Positions 36,884-45,725 of a stretch of 64,000 nucleotides of DNA are shown piece by piece. Source of the DNA: UBA11891 sp049890035. GTDB taxonomy: Bacteria; Bacteroidota; Bacteroidia; Flavobacteriales; Flavobacteriaceae. The position numbers were made by a program, and so were the translations under genes. Below the pieces are notes generated by a model that saw nothing but the letters and a program-made list of their open reading frames with translations, did no database searches and was not told the origin of the DNA. Every line of letters begins with the position of its first letter. The first letter of the stretch is position 1. The stretch covers positions 62,001 to 126,000 of the forward strand of contig JBMHCG010000029.1 in NCBI GenBank assembly GCA_049890035.1, in the 5' to 3' direction.

Positions 36884-37136
36884 TTAACTACTTTACAAAT
36901 TGTCAACGTTTTAAAGGTTTCCCTGGTGGTTGGTTTTGGTTATGTCAAATGTTCAATCCCTTTTGAATAAATAGCAACACGACGAGAGATTGGATGCCTA
37001 TGATGGACTTCAATAAAGATAGCCCGATACAAATATTGAATTGCTTCCTTAAAATTTTAATTCAAAGCTTTCCAAAGCAATACGTTTGTTTTGATTATTT
37101 CGTAAGAAAACATAATTTTAATAAAAATAGGGAACA

Positions 37137-37592
37137 ATGGCAGTATTCGATATACAGGTTAACGGACAAGAACATCAAGTAGATGTTGCTCCAAACACCC
37201 CCATATTGTGGGTGTTGCGTGACCATCTCCAATTGGTAGGAACCAAATATGGTTGTGGGATTGCCCAGTGTGGTGCTTGTACCATTCATCTCAACGGAAT
37301 GGCTACGCGTGCCTGCCAAATTCAGGTTTCTATGGTGGGCAATGCCGAAATCACCACCATCGAGGGTATTTCGAAAACCGGCGACCACCCCGTACAAAAA
37401 GCTTGGATAGAAGAAGATGTTCCCCAATGTGGCTATTGCCAATCCGGTCAGATCATGACAGCTGTTTCACTGCTAAACTCCAATCCCAACCCCACCGAAG
37501 CAGATATCGAAAACGGGATGAGCGGCAATATTTGCCGATGTGGTACATACACTCGAATTCACAAAGCGGTAAAACGCGCGGCAGAATCCTAA
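37137..37592 (+). CDS. (2Fe-2S) small subunit of a molybdenum hydroxylase (IorA-like)
   Basis: A 151-residue electron-transfer subunit with two [2Fe-2S] clusters. The plant-type ferredoxin part has YGCGIAQCGACTIHLNG and a later Cys in ATRACQ; the C-terminal helical part has CGYCQSGQIM and NICRCGTYTRI. Partner of the large subunit 13 bases downstream. No flavin (CoxM-like) subunit is encoded nearby, which fits the isoquinoline 1-oxidoreductase/aldehyde dehydrogenase branch of the xanthine oxidase family, in which electrons go to a cytochrome. First gene of the molybdenum island. An AT-rich 253-base gap precedes it. Confidence 0.93.
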   Translation: MAVFDIQVNGQEHQVDVAPNTPILWVLRDHLQLVGTKYGCGIAQCGACTIHLNGMATRACQIQVSMVGNAEITTIEGISKTGDHPVQKAWIEEDVPQCGYCQSGQIMTAVSLLNSNPNPTEADIENGMSGNICRCGTYTRIHKAVKRAAES

Positions 37593-37605
37593 AAAGTACA
37601 CGCGT

Positions 37606-39858
37606 ATGACAACATTTAAAACGAAAGTAGGACGTAGAGCATTCATCAGAAACATATCTTTCGCTGGCGGTGGTATGATGATCGGATTCAATTGGTTGGC
37701 CTCTTGCAACACCAGCCCAGAAAAAATAAAGGAATTACCAAAAGCATGGTTCAAGATTAACGGATTTTTAAAAATTGGCGACAATGGCCGAGTCACCATC
37801 CAATCTCCAAACCCTGAAATTGGACAAAATGTTAAAACGTCTATGCCCATGTTGGTGGCCGAAGAACTGGATACTGATTGGGACCAAGTAATCGTTGAAC
37901 AAGCCCCTTTGGATGTTAGCCAATACAAATGGCAGGTAGCTGGTGGGAGTCGTTCCATCAGCTCCAGTTGGGAACCCCTTCGCATGGCGGGAGCAACCGC
38001 TCGGCAAATGCTTTTGACAGCCGCCGCCACACAATGGCAGGTGCCCGTGGAAGAATTGACTACTGTCAGCGGGATTATTTCACATACCGCCTCTGGAAAA
38101 AAAGCCCACTACGGTCAAATGGCTGCAGCAGCAGCCCAGTTGGAGGTTCCAGAATCGGTGACACTCAAAGATATTAAAGACTACAAAATTATTGGACAGT
38201 CCAAAAAGAACGTGGATGGACAAAAAATTGTCACGGGTCAACCCCTTTTTGGATTGGATACCTACAAAGAGGGAATGCTGACAGCCATGATTGTGCACGC
38301 CCCAGCTTTTGGCAAAACACTAAAATCCATGAATGGCGAAGCCGTGGCCAATATGCCAGGGATTGAAGCTGTTTTTCCAATGACAGTGTTTTCCGATGCA
38401 GAACCTCAAAGTGCTTTTGACACTTCTGCTTTCAATAAAATGGCAGTGGTTGTAGGTCGCTCAACCTGGGAAGTGATGCAAGCCAAAAAGGCACTGCAAG
38501 TAGATTGGGAAAATACACCTGAACGAAATTTAAATTTGGAACTCTTTGGACGTAGCTCGAATAAAAAATACCCCGCAGGACTCGAAAATACCAGCGATCA
38601 CAAGGCACTAATGGCCTCCTTTGACTTTGGTGACAAACGTTTGGAAACTTTCCGCAAAGACGGGAATCCTTCAAAAGCATTTGCACAAGCTGCAAAAATC
38701 ATCGAGCGGACCTATACCGCCCCTTTTCGGGCACACAACACCCTGGAACCGATGAACTTTTATGCCGATGTAACGGATGAAAAGGTATTTGTAGAGGGAC
38801 CTGTGCAAACGCCGGAATGGACCGAAAGCAGTCTGTCCCGCCGCCTGGGGGTACCCAAAGAAAAAATAGAGGTGCATTTGACCCGAATGGGAGGTGGATT
38901 TGGACGCAGACTCTATGGTCATTTTGTGACTGAGGCCGCCCTGATTTCGCAGCAAGTCAAAGCCCCAGTAAAGTTGGTATATACCCGCGAAGACGACATG
39001 ACTTTCGGGACTTACCGCCCAACCTATTCCCTAAAATATCGAGCGGCTCTGGATAATAACAACAATTTGACCGCCCTACATGTTGTGGGGGTGGGTATTC
39101 CTGAAAAAGCGCTTTACGAAAACCGTTTTCCAGCGGGTACGATCGATCATTTTTTGGCCGAAGGCTGGGAAGGTGATTCCAATATCACCACTGGAGCTTA
39201 TCGGGCACCACGCTCCAACTTTGCTGCGAGTGCCGAACAATCTTTTTTGGATGAGGTAGCCGAAGCTGCCAGTAAAGATCCCATCGATTTTCGATTGCAG
39301 CTATTAGAACGAGCCAAAAACGATCCTGTGGGTGAACGCAACGATTACGACCCTGCGCGGATGGCAGCTGTGTTGAATTTGGTCAAAGAAAAATCAAGAT
39401 GGGGCCAAGCAGGTACCGAGAATTTAAAGCGTGGCGTGGCAGTCTATTTCTGTCATAATTCTTATGTGGCCAATGTGGTTGATCTTGAAATGAATGGAAA
39501 AACCCCTGTGATCAATGATGTCTATGTGGCTGTCGATTGCGGCATCGTCGTCAACCCCGATGCAGCCACCAATCTTGCCGAAGGGGGAACAGTCGATGGA
39601 ATTGGAAACGCCTTGTATGGTCAAATGACCTTTGTAGATGGTGTGCCACAGCAAGACAATTTTGACCGTTACCGACTCATTCGGCATCATGAATCTCCTA
39701 AAAACATTCATGTTGATTTTGTAAAAAGTGATATTGCGCCCACAGGTATGGGCGAACCTCCCTTGCCACCGGTGCAAGCAGCCCTGGCCAATGCGATTTA
39801 CCGTGCTAGTGGCAAACGGGTCTATCACCAGCCTTTTATTAACGAACTCAACGCCTAG
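37606..39858 (+). CDS. Molybdopterin-binding large subunit of a molybdenum hydroxylase (IorB-like)
   Basis: A 750-residue catalytic subunit of the xanthine oxidase family. A Tat-type signal (VGRRAFIRNISFAGGG) indicates export of the folded complex. Cofactor motifs are RMGGGFGRRLYGHF, GAYRAPRSNFAASAEQ and the terminal GMGEPPLPPVQAALANA, where Glu is the catalytic base. The N-terminal region repeats the family fold twice, as in IorB-type proteins. It would hydroxylate an N-heterocycle or oxidise an aldehyde; the substrate cannot be predicted. The coding sequence is visibly richer in G+C than flanking genes (33 of 60 in the line from 38701). Confidence 0.93.
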   Translation: MTTFKTKVGRRAFIRNISFAGGGMMIGFNWLASCNTSPEKIKELPKAWFKINGFLKIGDNGRVTIQSPNPEIGQNVKTSMPMLVAEELDTDWDQVIVEQAPLDVSQYKWQVAGGSRSISSSWEPLRMAGATARQMLLTAAATQWQVPVEELTTVSGIISHTASGKKAHYGQMAAAAAQLEVPESVTLKDIKDYKIIGQSKKNVDGQKIVTGQPLFGLDTYKEGMLTAMIVHAPAFGKTLKSMNGEAVANMPGIEAVFPMTVFSDAEPQSAFDTSAFNKMAVVVGRSTWEVMQAKKALQVDWENTPERNLNLELFGRSSNKKYPAGLENTSDHKALMASFDFGDKRLETFRKDGNPSKAFAQAAKIIERTYTAPFRAHNTLEPMNFYADVTDEKVFVEGPVQTPEWTESSLSRRLGVPKEKIEVHLTRMGGGFGRRLYGHFVTEAALISQQVKAPVKLVYTREDDMTFGTYRPTYSLKYRAALDNNNNLTALHVVGVGIPEKALYENRFPAGTIDHFLAEGWEGDSNITTGAYRAPRSNFAASAEQSFLDEVAEAASKDPIDFRLQLLERAKNDPVGERNDYDPARMAAVLNLVKEKSRWGQAGTENLKRGVAVYFCHNSYVANVVDLEMNGKTPVINDVYVAVDCGIVVNPDAATNLAEGGTVDGIGNALYGQMTFVDGVPQQDNFDRYRLIRHHESPKNIHVDFVKSDIAPTGMGEPPLPPVQAALANAIYRASGKRVYHQPFINELNA

Positions 39859-39870
39859 GCAGCAAGGGGT

Positions 39871-41049
39871 ATGATCTCAGTTGAAGAAGCACTAAGCATC
39901 GTTGCTGCTGCTGCGATTCAACCCAAAACTGTAACGCAAAGCGTGGACACTTCCCTTTGTGGAATGACCTTAGCGGCAGATGTTAGGGCTCCTATGGCGC
40001 TCCCACCATTTTCACAATCTGCCATGGATGGTTATGCAGTACACTGGCATGAGAATCCGAATTATAAAGTCATTGGAGAAGTACAAGCAGGTTCCGCAGC
40101 GACTTTCGTTTTGGAAGTAGGGCAGGCCGTTCGCATATTTACTGGGGCCAAGGTTCCAGATACCGCCAATGCGGTGGTTATGCAAGAAAAAGTAAAACGG
40201 ACAGCCAACACCCTACAAGCTATGGCTCCCATACGTATCGGTCAAAGCATCCGCCCCAAAGGAGGACAATTGGGTCAGGGGGACTTGGTTTTTTCAAAGG
40301 GTACGCTTATCAATCCTCCAGCACTGGGTTTACTATTGAGCTTAGGAATTAAAAGTGTTCCAGTCTGTCAGCAACCTTCTGTGGCTATTGTTGTGACGGG
40401 AGACGAATTGGTTTCACCCGGTCAACCCCTTGCGGCTGGCCAAGTGTATGAAAGTAATAGCTGTGTACTACAAGCAGCACTGCAACAATTGGGATGCAAG
40501 TCGCCCCAACTGTTTTACGCTCCGGACAATCGTCAGGCAACCGATATAGCTTTAACACAGGCCCTGGAATTGGATTTGGTTTTGATTTCAGGAGGCATTT
40601 CGGTAGGTGACTATGATTTTGTTGGCGATAGTTTGACTGGATTGGGTGTTGAAACGTTGTTTTATAAAGTGCGCCAAAAACCGGGCAAACCCCTGTTTTT
40701 TGGGTTAAAGAACCAAACCCCTGTCTTTGCCCTGCCAGGCAATCCAGCTTCTACACTCAATTGTTTTTATATATATGTAGTTCCCTTACTGCATCGTCTT
40801 ATGGGTCGTTCGTCCTTGGGTTTGCTGCGTAAAAATTTAAAGCTGACCCACTCCTACGAAAACAAATTGGGGCGTGCTTTGTTTCTCAAAGCGACAGCTA
40901 TTGATCGTCATGTGACAGTCATTGACGAAATGAACTCAGCCAGTTTACAAAGTTTTGCCACTGCTAATGCTTTGGTTTATATAGCGGCAGCCACTAGAAA
41001 TTGCCATGAAGGAGCCATTGTACAAACCTGGATGCTGCCAAGACCATGA
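39871..41049 (+). CDS. moeA: Molybdopterin molybdotransferase MoeA
   Basis: Inserts molybdate into adenylylated molybdopterin. The 392-residue protein has the usual blocks: PPFSQSAMDGYAVHW, the GAKVPDTANAVVMQE segment, VVTGDELVSPGQPL, LISGGISVGDYDFV, KVRQKPGKPLFFG and FALPGNPASTLNC. The ATG at 39871 follows an AAGGGG sequence that could serve as a ribosome-binding site, unusual here. It begins 12 bases after the large hydroxylase subunit, tying cofactor completion to the enzyme, and overlaps the next gene by four bases. Confidence 0.95.
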   Translation: MISVEEALSIVAAAAIQPKTVTQSVDTSLCGMTLAADVRAPMALPPFSQSAMDGYAVHWHENPNYKVIGEVQAGSAATFVLEVGQAVRIFTGAKVPDTANAVVMQEKVKRTANTLQAMAPIRIGQSIRPKGGQLGQGDLVFSKGTLINPPALGLLLSLGIKSVPVCQQPSVAIVVTGDELVSPGQPLAAGQVYESNSCVLQAALQQLGCKSPQLFYAPDNRQATDIALTQALELDLVLISGGISVGDYDFVGDSLTGLGVETLFYKVRQKPGKPLFFGLKNQTPVFALPGNPASTLNCFYIYVVPLLHRLMGRSSLGLLRKNLKLTHSYENKLGRALFLKATAIDRHVTVIDEMNSASLQSFATANALVYIAAATRNCHEGAIVQTWMLPRP

Positions 41050-41777
41050 CCGAAGGAATGATTTTCTTTTTCGTACTGTTGCCTTTTGTTTCCTTTCTGT
41101 ATGCAAGTGTTGGTCATGGTGGTGCTTCGGGCTATTTGGCCTTGATGGCTTTGTTTTCTATGGCTCCCGATACCATGAAACAAACAGCATTGTTACTCAA
41201 TATTTTTGTGGCGGGTATCGCTTTTTTGCAATATAACAGTGCAGGCTATTTTCGTTGGCGCTTGTTTGTATGGTTTGCGCTGGGCTCAATTCCTGCGGCC
41301 TATTGGGGCGGTACTTTTCAGATTGAACCGACCTTGTATAAAAAAATATTGGGTCTGTTGTTACTTTTTGCCATTCTTCGAATTCTATGGGCTCCGGCTG
41401 CACCCACCCAAATAAAAAAGGCACCCCCCTGGGTGTCGGTATTGATGGGTGCCTCCATTGGGTTTTTCTCCGGACTGATTGGCATTGGAGGGGGTATCAT
41501 ATTGACCCCCTTGTTGATATTACTCAATTGGGCGGATGTCAAACAAGCTGCTGCGGTATCTGCTATCTTTATCTGGGTCAATTCGGCAGCTGCTTTGGGC
41601 GGTATGTTTTTTTCGGGTGTCCATCTGTCCGCTAATGTCATACCCATGGTAAGTATAGCCTTCTTGGGCGGTTGGGCAGGCAGTTATTACGGCGCAAGAA
41701 AATGGAAAAAAAATAGGCTGGAACAATTTTTAGCTGTAGTATTGATTGCAGCATCGATTAAATTATGTGTATTTTGA
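41046..41777 (+). CDS. TSUP (TauE/SafE) family anion permease
   Basis: A 243-residue membrane protein with about eight hydrophobic helices. The two internal repeats each carry the family signature: FLYASVGHGGASGYLALMA and GFFSGLIGIGGGIILTPLLI. TSUP members move sulfite, sulfonates, thiosulfate or other organic anions. Here the gene is locked inside a cofactor operon, overlapping moeA by four bases and moaD by 13. With no ModABC in sight it might supply molybdate or a sulfur anion, or export a reaction product; none of these is demonstrated. Confidence 0.88.
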   Translation: MTEGMIFFFVLLPFVSFLYASVGHGGASGYLALMALFSMAPDTMKQTALLLNIFVAGIAFLQYNSAGYFRWRLFVWFALGSIPAAYWGGTFQIEPTLYKKILGLLLLFAILRILWAPAAPTQIKKAPPWVSVLMGASIGFFSGLIGIGGGIILTPLLILLNWADVKQAAAVSAIFIWVNSAAALGGMFFSGVHLSANVIPMVSIAFLGGWAGSYYGARKWKKNRLEQFLAVVLIAASIKLCVF

Positions 41778-42010
41778 AACAAATAACTGTGAACTATTAC
41801 GGCAAACTCACTGAAATGGTAGGTACCCATAAGGAGCAAGTGCAGACGACTGCCAAGACGATTGGTGATTTTTCTCATTTCTTGACAGAACGCCATCCCG
41901 CCTTATTGGGGATGACCCTGCAAGTTGCACAAAACAATCATATTGAAACGGCAGAAGCCCTTTTGTCTTCCGATGGGGTTGACGTTTTCCCACCTTTTTC
42001 TGGGGGTTAG
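41765..42010 (+). CDS. moaD: Molybdopterin synthase small subunit MoaD
   Basis: An 81-residue ubiquitin-like sulfur carrier ending in the required Gly-Gly (PPFSGG), which is adenylylated by MoeB and thiocarboxylated. It starts with ITVNYYGKLTEMVG, the usual first strand. The start lies 13 bases inside the TSUP gene. It works with MoaE, encoded two genes downstream, to convert cyclic pyranopterin monophosphate into molybdopterin. Confidence 0.92.
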   Translation: MCILKQITVNYYGKLTEMVGTHKEQVQTTAKTIGDFSHFLTERHPALLGMTLQVAQNNHIETAEALLSSDGVDVFPPFSGG

Positions 42011-42013
42011 TTT

Positions 42014-42787
42014 ATGGTTCGATACAGTCGGCATATCGATTTACGGGAAGTGGGTCCCAGCGGGCAGCGCAAGCTATCCAAAGCCAAAGTCTTAGTGGTC
42101 GGTGCTGGAGGATTGGGTGTGCCTGTTTTACTTTATTTGACTGCTGCTGGTGTGGGCAGACTGGGTATCGTTGATCCAGATCGTATATCGGTGGACAATT
42201 TGCAGCGTCAAGTCCTGTACAGAGAAATTGATCTCAAAAAAATGAAAGCTGAAGTAGCACAAGAATTGCTCCAAGCAAGGAATAGTGAGATCGATTTGCG
42301 TGTGTATCCCGTACCTTTTTCTCTTGACAATGCGCTCCATTTGGTCGAAAGCTATGATGTAGTAGTCGACTGCACGGATAATTTTCGTACCCGTTATTTG
42401 ATCAATGACGCTTGTGTCAAACAAGACAAACCACTGGTTTTTGCTGCTATATATAAATTCGAAGGTCAGTTGGGTGTTTTTAATTTTCAGCATGGACCAA
42501 CCTATCGCTGCTTGTTTCCAAAACCACCCCAAGCTGGAGAAGTTCCCAACTGCGAGGACAATGGCGTTTTGGGCGTTTTACCTGGAGTCATGGGGATGTA
42601 TCAGGCCAATGAAGTTTTGAAAATCATCCTGGGGCTAGGAAACATACTATCAGGTATATTGATGACTGTCAATCTTTTGACCCTTGACCAAAAACGGTTT
42701 ACCTTTATGCGAAATGAAGCGGATGTAAATCGCATCAAAAACAGACCACTGCAAGCGGTCGAAATCGATGATTGTAAGCTGTTTTAA
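42014..42787 (+). CDS. moeB: MoaD-adenylating enzyme MoeB (E1-like)
   Basis: A 257-residue E1-like enzyme that activates the MoaD C-terminus. ATP-binding GAGGLGVP, the arginine finger in DNLQRQVLY and the metal-binding VDCTDNFRTRYLIND are intact. It is the short form without a C-terminal rhodanese domain. The structural zinc Cys pairs of E. coli MoeB are mostly missing: YRCLF has a single Cys and the C-terminal CxxC is absent (ending in DDCKLF). It follows moaD by three bases. Confidence 0.9.
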   Translation: MVRYSRHIDLREVGPSGQRKLSKAKVLVVGAGGLGVPVLLYLTAAGVGRLGIVDPDRISVDNLQRQVLYREIDLKKMKAEVAQELLQARNSEIDLRVYPVPFSLDNALHLVESYDVVVDCTDNFRTRYLINDACVKQDKPLVFAAIYKFEGQLGVFNFQHGPTYRCLFPKPPQAGEVPNCEDNGVLGVLPGVMGMYQANEVLKIILGLGNILSGILMTVNLLTLDQKRFTFMRNEADVNRIKNRPLQAVEIDDCKLF

Positions 42788-43231
42788 ATGGAAAAAAAGA
42801 TCAAAAATATATTTATAGAGGGGGCCATTCCACCAGAAAAAATAGCAACATCCATTGCCGCTCATCAAAGTAAAACAGGGATTGGTGGCCACTGCATTTT
42901 TTTGGGCCAAGTACGGGCCGATGTGGTTGCTGACAAAACGGTACAAGCTATAGAATATACCGCTCAACAAACCATGGCCAACCAACTATGCCATGATATC
43001 AAAGAGCGGGCTTTTGACAAATATCCCATTCATTGTATGCATATCTATCACAGTTTGGGTACCGTAGCCGCAGGAGACCTGTGTTTTTTCGTTTTTGTTT
43101 CTGCTAGCCACCGTACAGATTTGTATGTGGCTTTAGAGGAAATCGTTCAAGAAATTAAAGATCGCTTACCCATTTTTGGCAAGGAAATTTTTGAAGATGC
43201 TACCCATCAATGGAAAAAGAATAAAAATTAA
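42788..43231 (+). CDS. moaE: Molybdopterin synthase catalytic subunit MoaE
   Basis: A 147-residue subunit that pairs with MoaD to add the dithiolene sulfurs. Family blocks are GGHCIFLGQVRAD, AIEYTAQQTMA, IYHSLGTVAAGDLCFFVFVSASHR and the catalytic-Lys region LPIFGKEIFED. It starts directly after the moeB stop and its own stop overlaps the next start (TAATG). Confidence 0.94.
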   Translation: MEKKIKNIFIEGAIPPEKIATSIAAHQSKTGIGGHCIFLGQVRADVVADKTVQAIEYTAQQTMANQLCHDIKERAFDKYPIHCMHIYHSLGTVAAGDLCFFVFVSASHRTDLYVALEEIVQEIKDRLPIFGKEIFEDATHQWKKNKN

Positions 43232-44133
43232 TGGTTGATATAACACATAAACAAAACACCCTGCGAATCGCCACAGCCCAAGCCATAGTTAGGGTTAGCA
43301 GTACGCAAACAATGGATGCTATTCGGAATGGAGAAATACCCAAAGGGGATGTTTTTGAAATGAGTAAAGCAGCGGGGTTGTTGGGGGTCAAAAAGACACC
43401 GGAGCTATTACCCGATTGCCATCCGATCCCTATTGAATACACCGCTTTTACTTTTCAAATGGAGGGTTTGGCTATTCATATAGTGTGTACCATCAAAACG
43501 ATTTACAAAACCGGTGTTGAGGTCGAAGCCATGCATGGGGCATCTATTGCAGCCTTGAATATGTATGACATGCTAAAGCCGATCGACAAGCAGGTTCAGA
43601 TTGAAAAAATTAGCTTGTTATCCAAAGTTGGTGGGAAGTCTAGTTTGCCCAAATATTCCACCGATCTACGGGCAGCCGTTATCGTTTGTTCTGATACTAT
43701 TGCGGCAGGAAAAGGGGAGGATCAAGCAGGAAAGGCTTTGTGTGAATTGTTAACATCGCATGGCTTGACGATGGCCAATTACCAAGTCATCCCAGACGAA
43801 TTGACTGCCATCCAATCAACAGCACAGTTGATTTGTTCACAAGCAGATTTGATTGTTTTTACAGGGGGTACAGGTGTATCTCCCAGAGACAATACCCCCG
43901 AAGCATTGATAGACCTGCTCGACAAGCGACTGCCAGGAGTGGAAGAAACTATGCGGGCTTATGGACAGAACAGAACCCCAGTAGCCATGTTTTCTCGTTC
44001 GGTAGCAGGTATTATGGGCGACAGCATCTTACTGGCACTCCCCGGATCAACCAAGGGCGCCGTAGAATCGTTGGAAGCGGTATTTCCATCGCTTTTGCAT
44101 TTGTTTGACGTTTTAAAAGGCCAACGTCACTGA
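43231..44133 (+). CDS. moaCB: Bifunctional MoaC-MoaB fusion
   Basis: A 300-residue fusion. Residues about 1-145 are MoaC (cyclic pyranopterin monophosphate synthase): PKGDVFEMSKAAG, LLPDCHPIPI, KTGVEVEAMHGASIAALNMYD and MLKPID with the catalytic Lys. Residues about 150-300 are MoaB/MogA (molybdopterin adenylyltransferase): AAVIVCSDTIAAGKGED, FTGGTGVSPRDNTPEA and LALPGSTKGAVES. The MoaC half departs from the usual EALTA and DMCK motifs (EAMHG, DMLK). The fusion physically joins an early and a late step of the pathway. It overlaps moaE and moaA by one base each. Confidence 0.94.
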   Translation: MVDITHKQNTLRIATAQAIVRVSSTQTMDAIRNGEIPKGDVFEMSKAAGLLGVKKTPELLPDCHPIPIEYTAFTFQMEGLAIHIVCTIKTIYKTGVEVEAMHGASIAALNMYDMLKPIDKQVQIEKISLLSKVGGKSSLPKYSTDLRAAVIVCSDTIAAGKGEDQAGKALCELLTSHGLTMANYQVIPDELTAIQSTAQLICSQADLIVFTGGTGVSPRDNTPEALIDLLDKRLPGVEETMRAYGQNRTPVAMFSRSVAGIMGDSILLALPGSTKGAVESLEAVFPSLLHLFDVLKGQRH

Positions 44134-45140
44134 TGGAGAATACCCAGTCATTGCTTAGGGATTCATTTGGGCGGCAGCACAATTATCTCCGTATTTCATT
44201 GACAGAAAAATGCAACCTGCGCTGTACCTACTGTATGCCTGCAGAAGGGGTGCCGCTCACTCCTTCTAAAGATTTGATGACCGCCCATGAATTGTTTGAA
44301 CTGGCCAGCATTTTTACCGCCCACGGTGTTGATAAAATTCGATTAACGGGAGGGGAACCCCTGGTGCGAAAAGACTTTCTTCAGATTCTACAAAAACTGG
44401 CCACCTTACCTGTTTCCTTAACATTAACCACCAATGCTGTATTGGTCGATCGATTTATTGTAGATTTCAAAGCGGCTGGATTGCGAAAAATAAATGTTAG
44501 CTTGGATACCCTTAATCCCCTGCGATTTCAAAAAATCACCCTAAAATCCAATTTCGAACAGGTCAAGAAAAATCTGGAATTATTGATTCATGAAGGTTTT
44601 GATGTTAAGATCAATGTGGTTTTGCTAAAAGGGGTAAATGATGACGAAATCATTCATTTCGTCAAGTGGACAGCGGAACAAGCTTATCACATTCGTTTTA
44701 TTGAATTTATGCCTTTTGATGGAAACAATTGGGATCGGTCAAAAACCGTTGGACTCAAAGAAATTCAAAAGCAGATCAGCAGTCATTTCGGAGACGACCA
44801 AATTGTATCCTTACCGGGTGAAGCCAATGACACCTCCAAAAACTTTAAGATAAAAGGTTTTACAGGGACGTATGGAGTCATTAGTACAGTAACCAACCCT
44901 TTTTGCGACAGTTGCAATAGACTGAGGTTGACGGCCAATGGGAGGATTCGGAATTGTCTTTTTTCAGAAAAGGAATCGGACCTGTTAGCGGCGCTTCGTT
45001 CTGGGCAACCCGTTGAACCCATCATCGAAAAAGTTATACGGGCCAAGCATGCGGTTCGCTCCGGTCTTGATTCTCCCTCTGCATTTGCGGATCCGGCCCG
45101 TCATAGTAAGAATCGATCAATGATCCGAATTGGTGGTTGA
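44133..45140 (+). CDS. moaA: GTP 3',8-cyclase MoaA
   Basis: Radical SAM enzyme for the first step of molybdopterin synthesis. In 335 residues it has the N-terminal cluster motif C27-NLR-C31-TY-C34, the TGGEPLVRKDF segment, and a C-terminal cluster site NPFCDSCNRLRLTANGRIRNCL that binds GTP. It ends in the conserved Gly-Gly (MIRIGG). The start overlaps the moaCB stop (TGATG). Last gene of the plus-strand run; it overlaps the convergent mocA-like gene by 24 bases. Confidence 0.96.
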   Translation: MENTQSLLRDSFGRQHNYLRISLTEKCNLRCTYCMPAEGVPLTPSKDLMTAHELFELASIFTAHGVDKIRLTGGEPLVRKDFLQILQKLATLPVSLTLTTNAVLVDRFIVDFKAAGLRKINVSLDTLNPLRFQKITLKSNFEQVKKNLELLIHEGFDVKINVVLLKGVNDDEIIHFVKWTAEQAYHIRFIEFMPFDGNNWDRSKTVGLKEIQKQISSHFGDDQIVSLPGEANDTSKNFKIKGFTGTYGVISTVTNPFCDSCNRLRLTANGRIRNCLFSEKESDLLAALRSGQPVEPIIEKVIRAKHAVRSGLDSPSAFADPARHSKNRSMIRIGG

Positions 45141-45725
45141 TTTTAGCAGTCGTTCATACTGCTCAGGCGTATCCATATCCACCAACTTATATCCAGCCAT
45201 AAGGTATTGCACATGATGGCTATATTTTTTAACCACTGCTTTGGCACCCTCATCTCCTGAAAGGCCTGCTAACTCATGAAAGTAATCTTTGTCAAACAAA
45301 ACAGGGATGCCTTTCCAACCGGTATCGGATTGGGATACAATGATGTGTTTTTGTTGGGGTCGAAACTGAGTCAAAAGCTGATTAAGATAGTCCGCATCGA
45401 CTAGCGGCTGGTCTATCGTGGTAAAAAGCACTCCCTCAGGCAGCTGGGTTTGTCGCATTAGGGATTGAACAGCAAAGGCGATGCTACTGCCCATGCCTTG
45501 ATTCCAATGAGAATGTATAACTGTTTTGATGGTTTTATTGGTGACACGGGGGGCGATCTGTGCTGCCTTTGAACCCAATAGAAGGGTAATGGGTTGCTGT
45601 AGTTTTTGGAGGGTTTCGATTCTGTTTTCCAAGAGGGTGCTATGCCCCCAGGGTAACAAGGGTTTGGGCTTTCCCATCCGTGAAGAACCGCCAGCGGCCA
45701 GCAGTACGAGGGCAATTTCAGTCAT
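45117..45725 (-). CDS. MocA-like molybdenum cofactor nucleotidyltransferase
   Basis: A 202-residue NTP transferase of the MobA/MocA type. LAAGGSSRMGKPKPLLPWG is the nucleotide-binding loop, TTIDQPLVDADYL holds the metal-binding Asp, and GWKGIPVLFD matches the later substrate block. MocA makes molybdopterin cytosine dinucleotide, the cofactor form of xanthine oxidase-family enzymes such as the one encoded here. I chose the ATG at 45725 over 45737 because family members start just before the loop. It overlaps xdhC by eight bases. Confidence 0.85.
   Translation of the reverse strand: MTEIALVLLAAGGSSRMGKPKPLLPWGHSTLLENRIETLQKLQQPITLLLGSKAAQIAPRVTNKTIKTVIHSHWNQGMGSSIAFAVQSLMRQTQLPEGVLFTTIDQPLVDADYLNQLLTQFRPQQKHIIVSQSDTGWKGIPVLFDKDYFHELAGLSGDEGAKAVVKKYSHHVQYLMAGYKLVDMDTPEQYERLLKSTTNSDH

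Noticed and set aside
36884..37136. Possible molybdenum-cofactor riboswitch upstream of the hydroxylase genes.
   Set aside because: The AT-rich 253 bases show no multi-helix structure like the known Moco RNA, which I know mainly from Proteobacteria.
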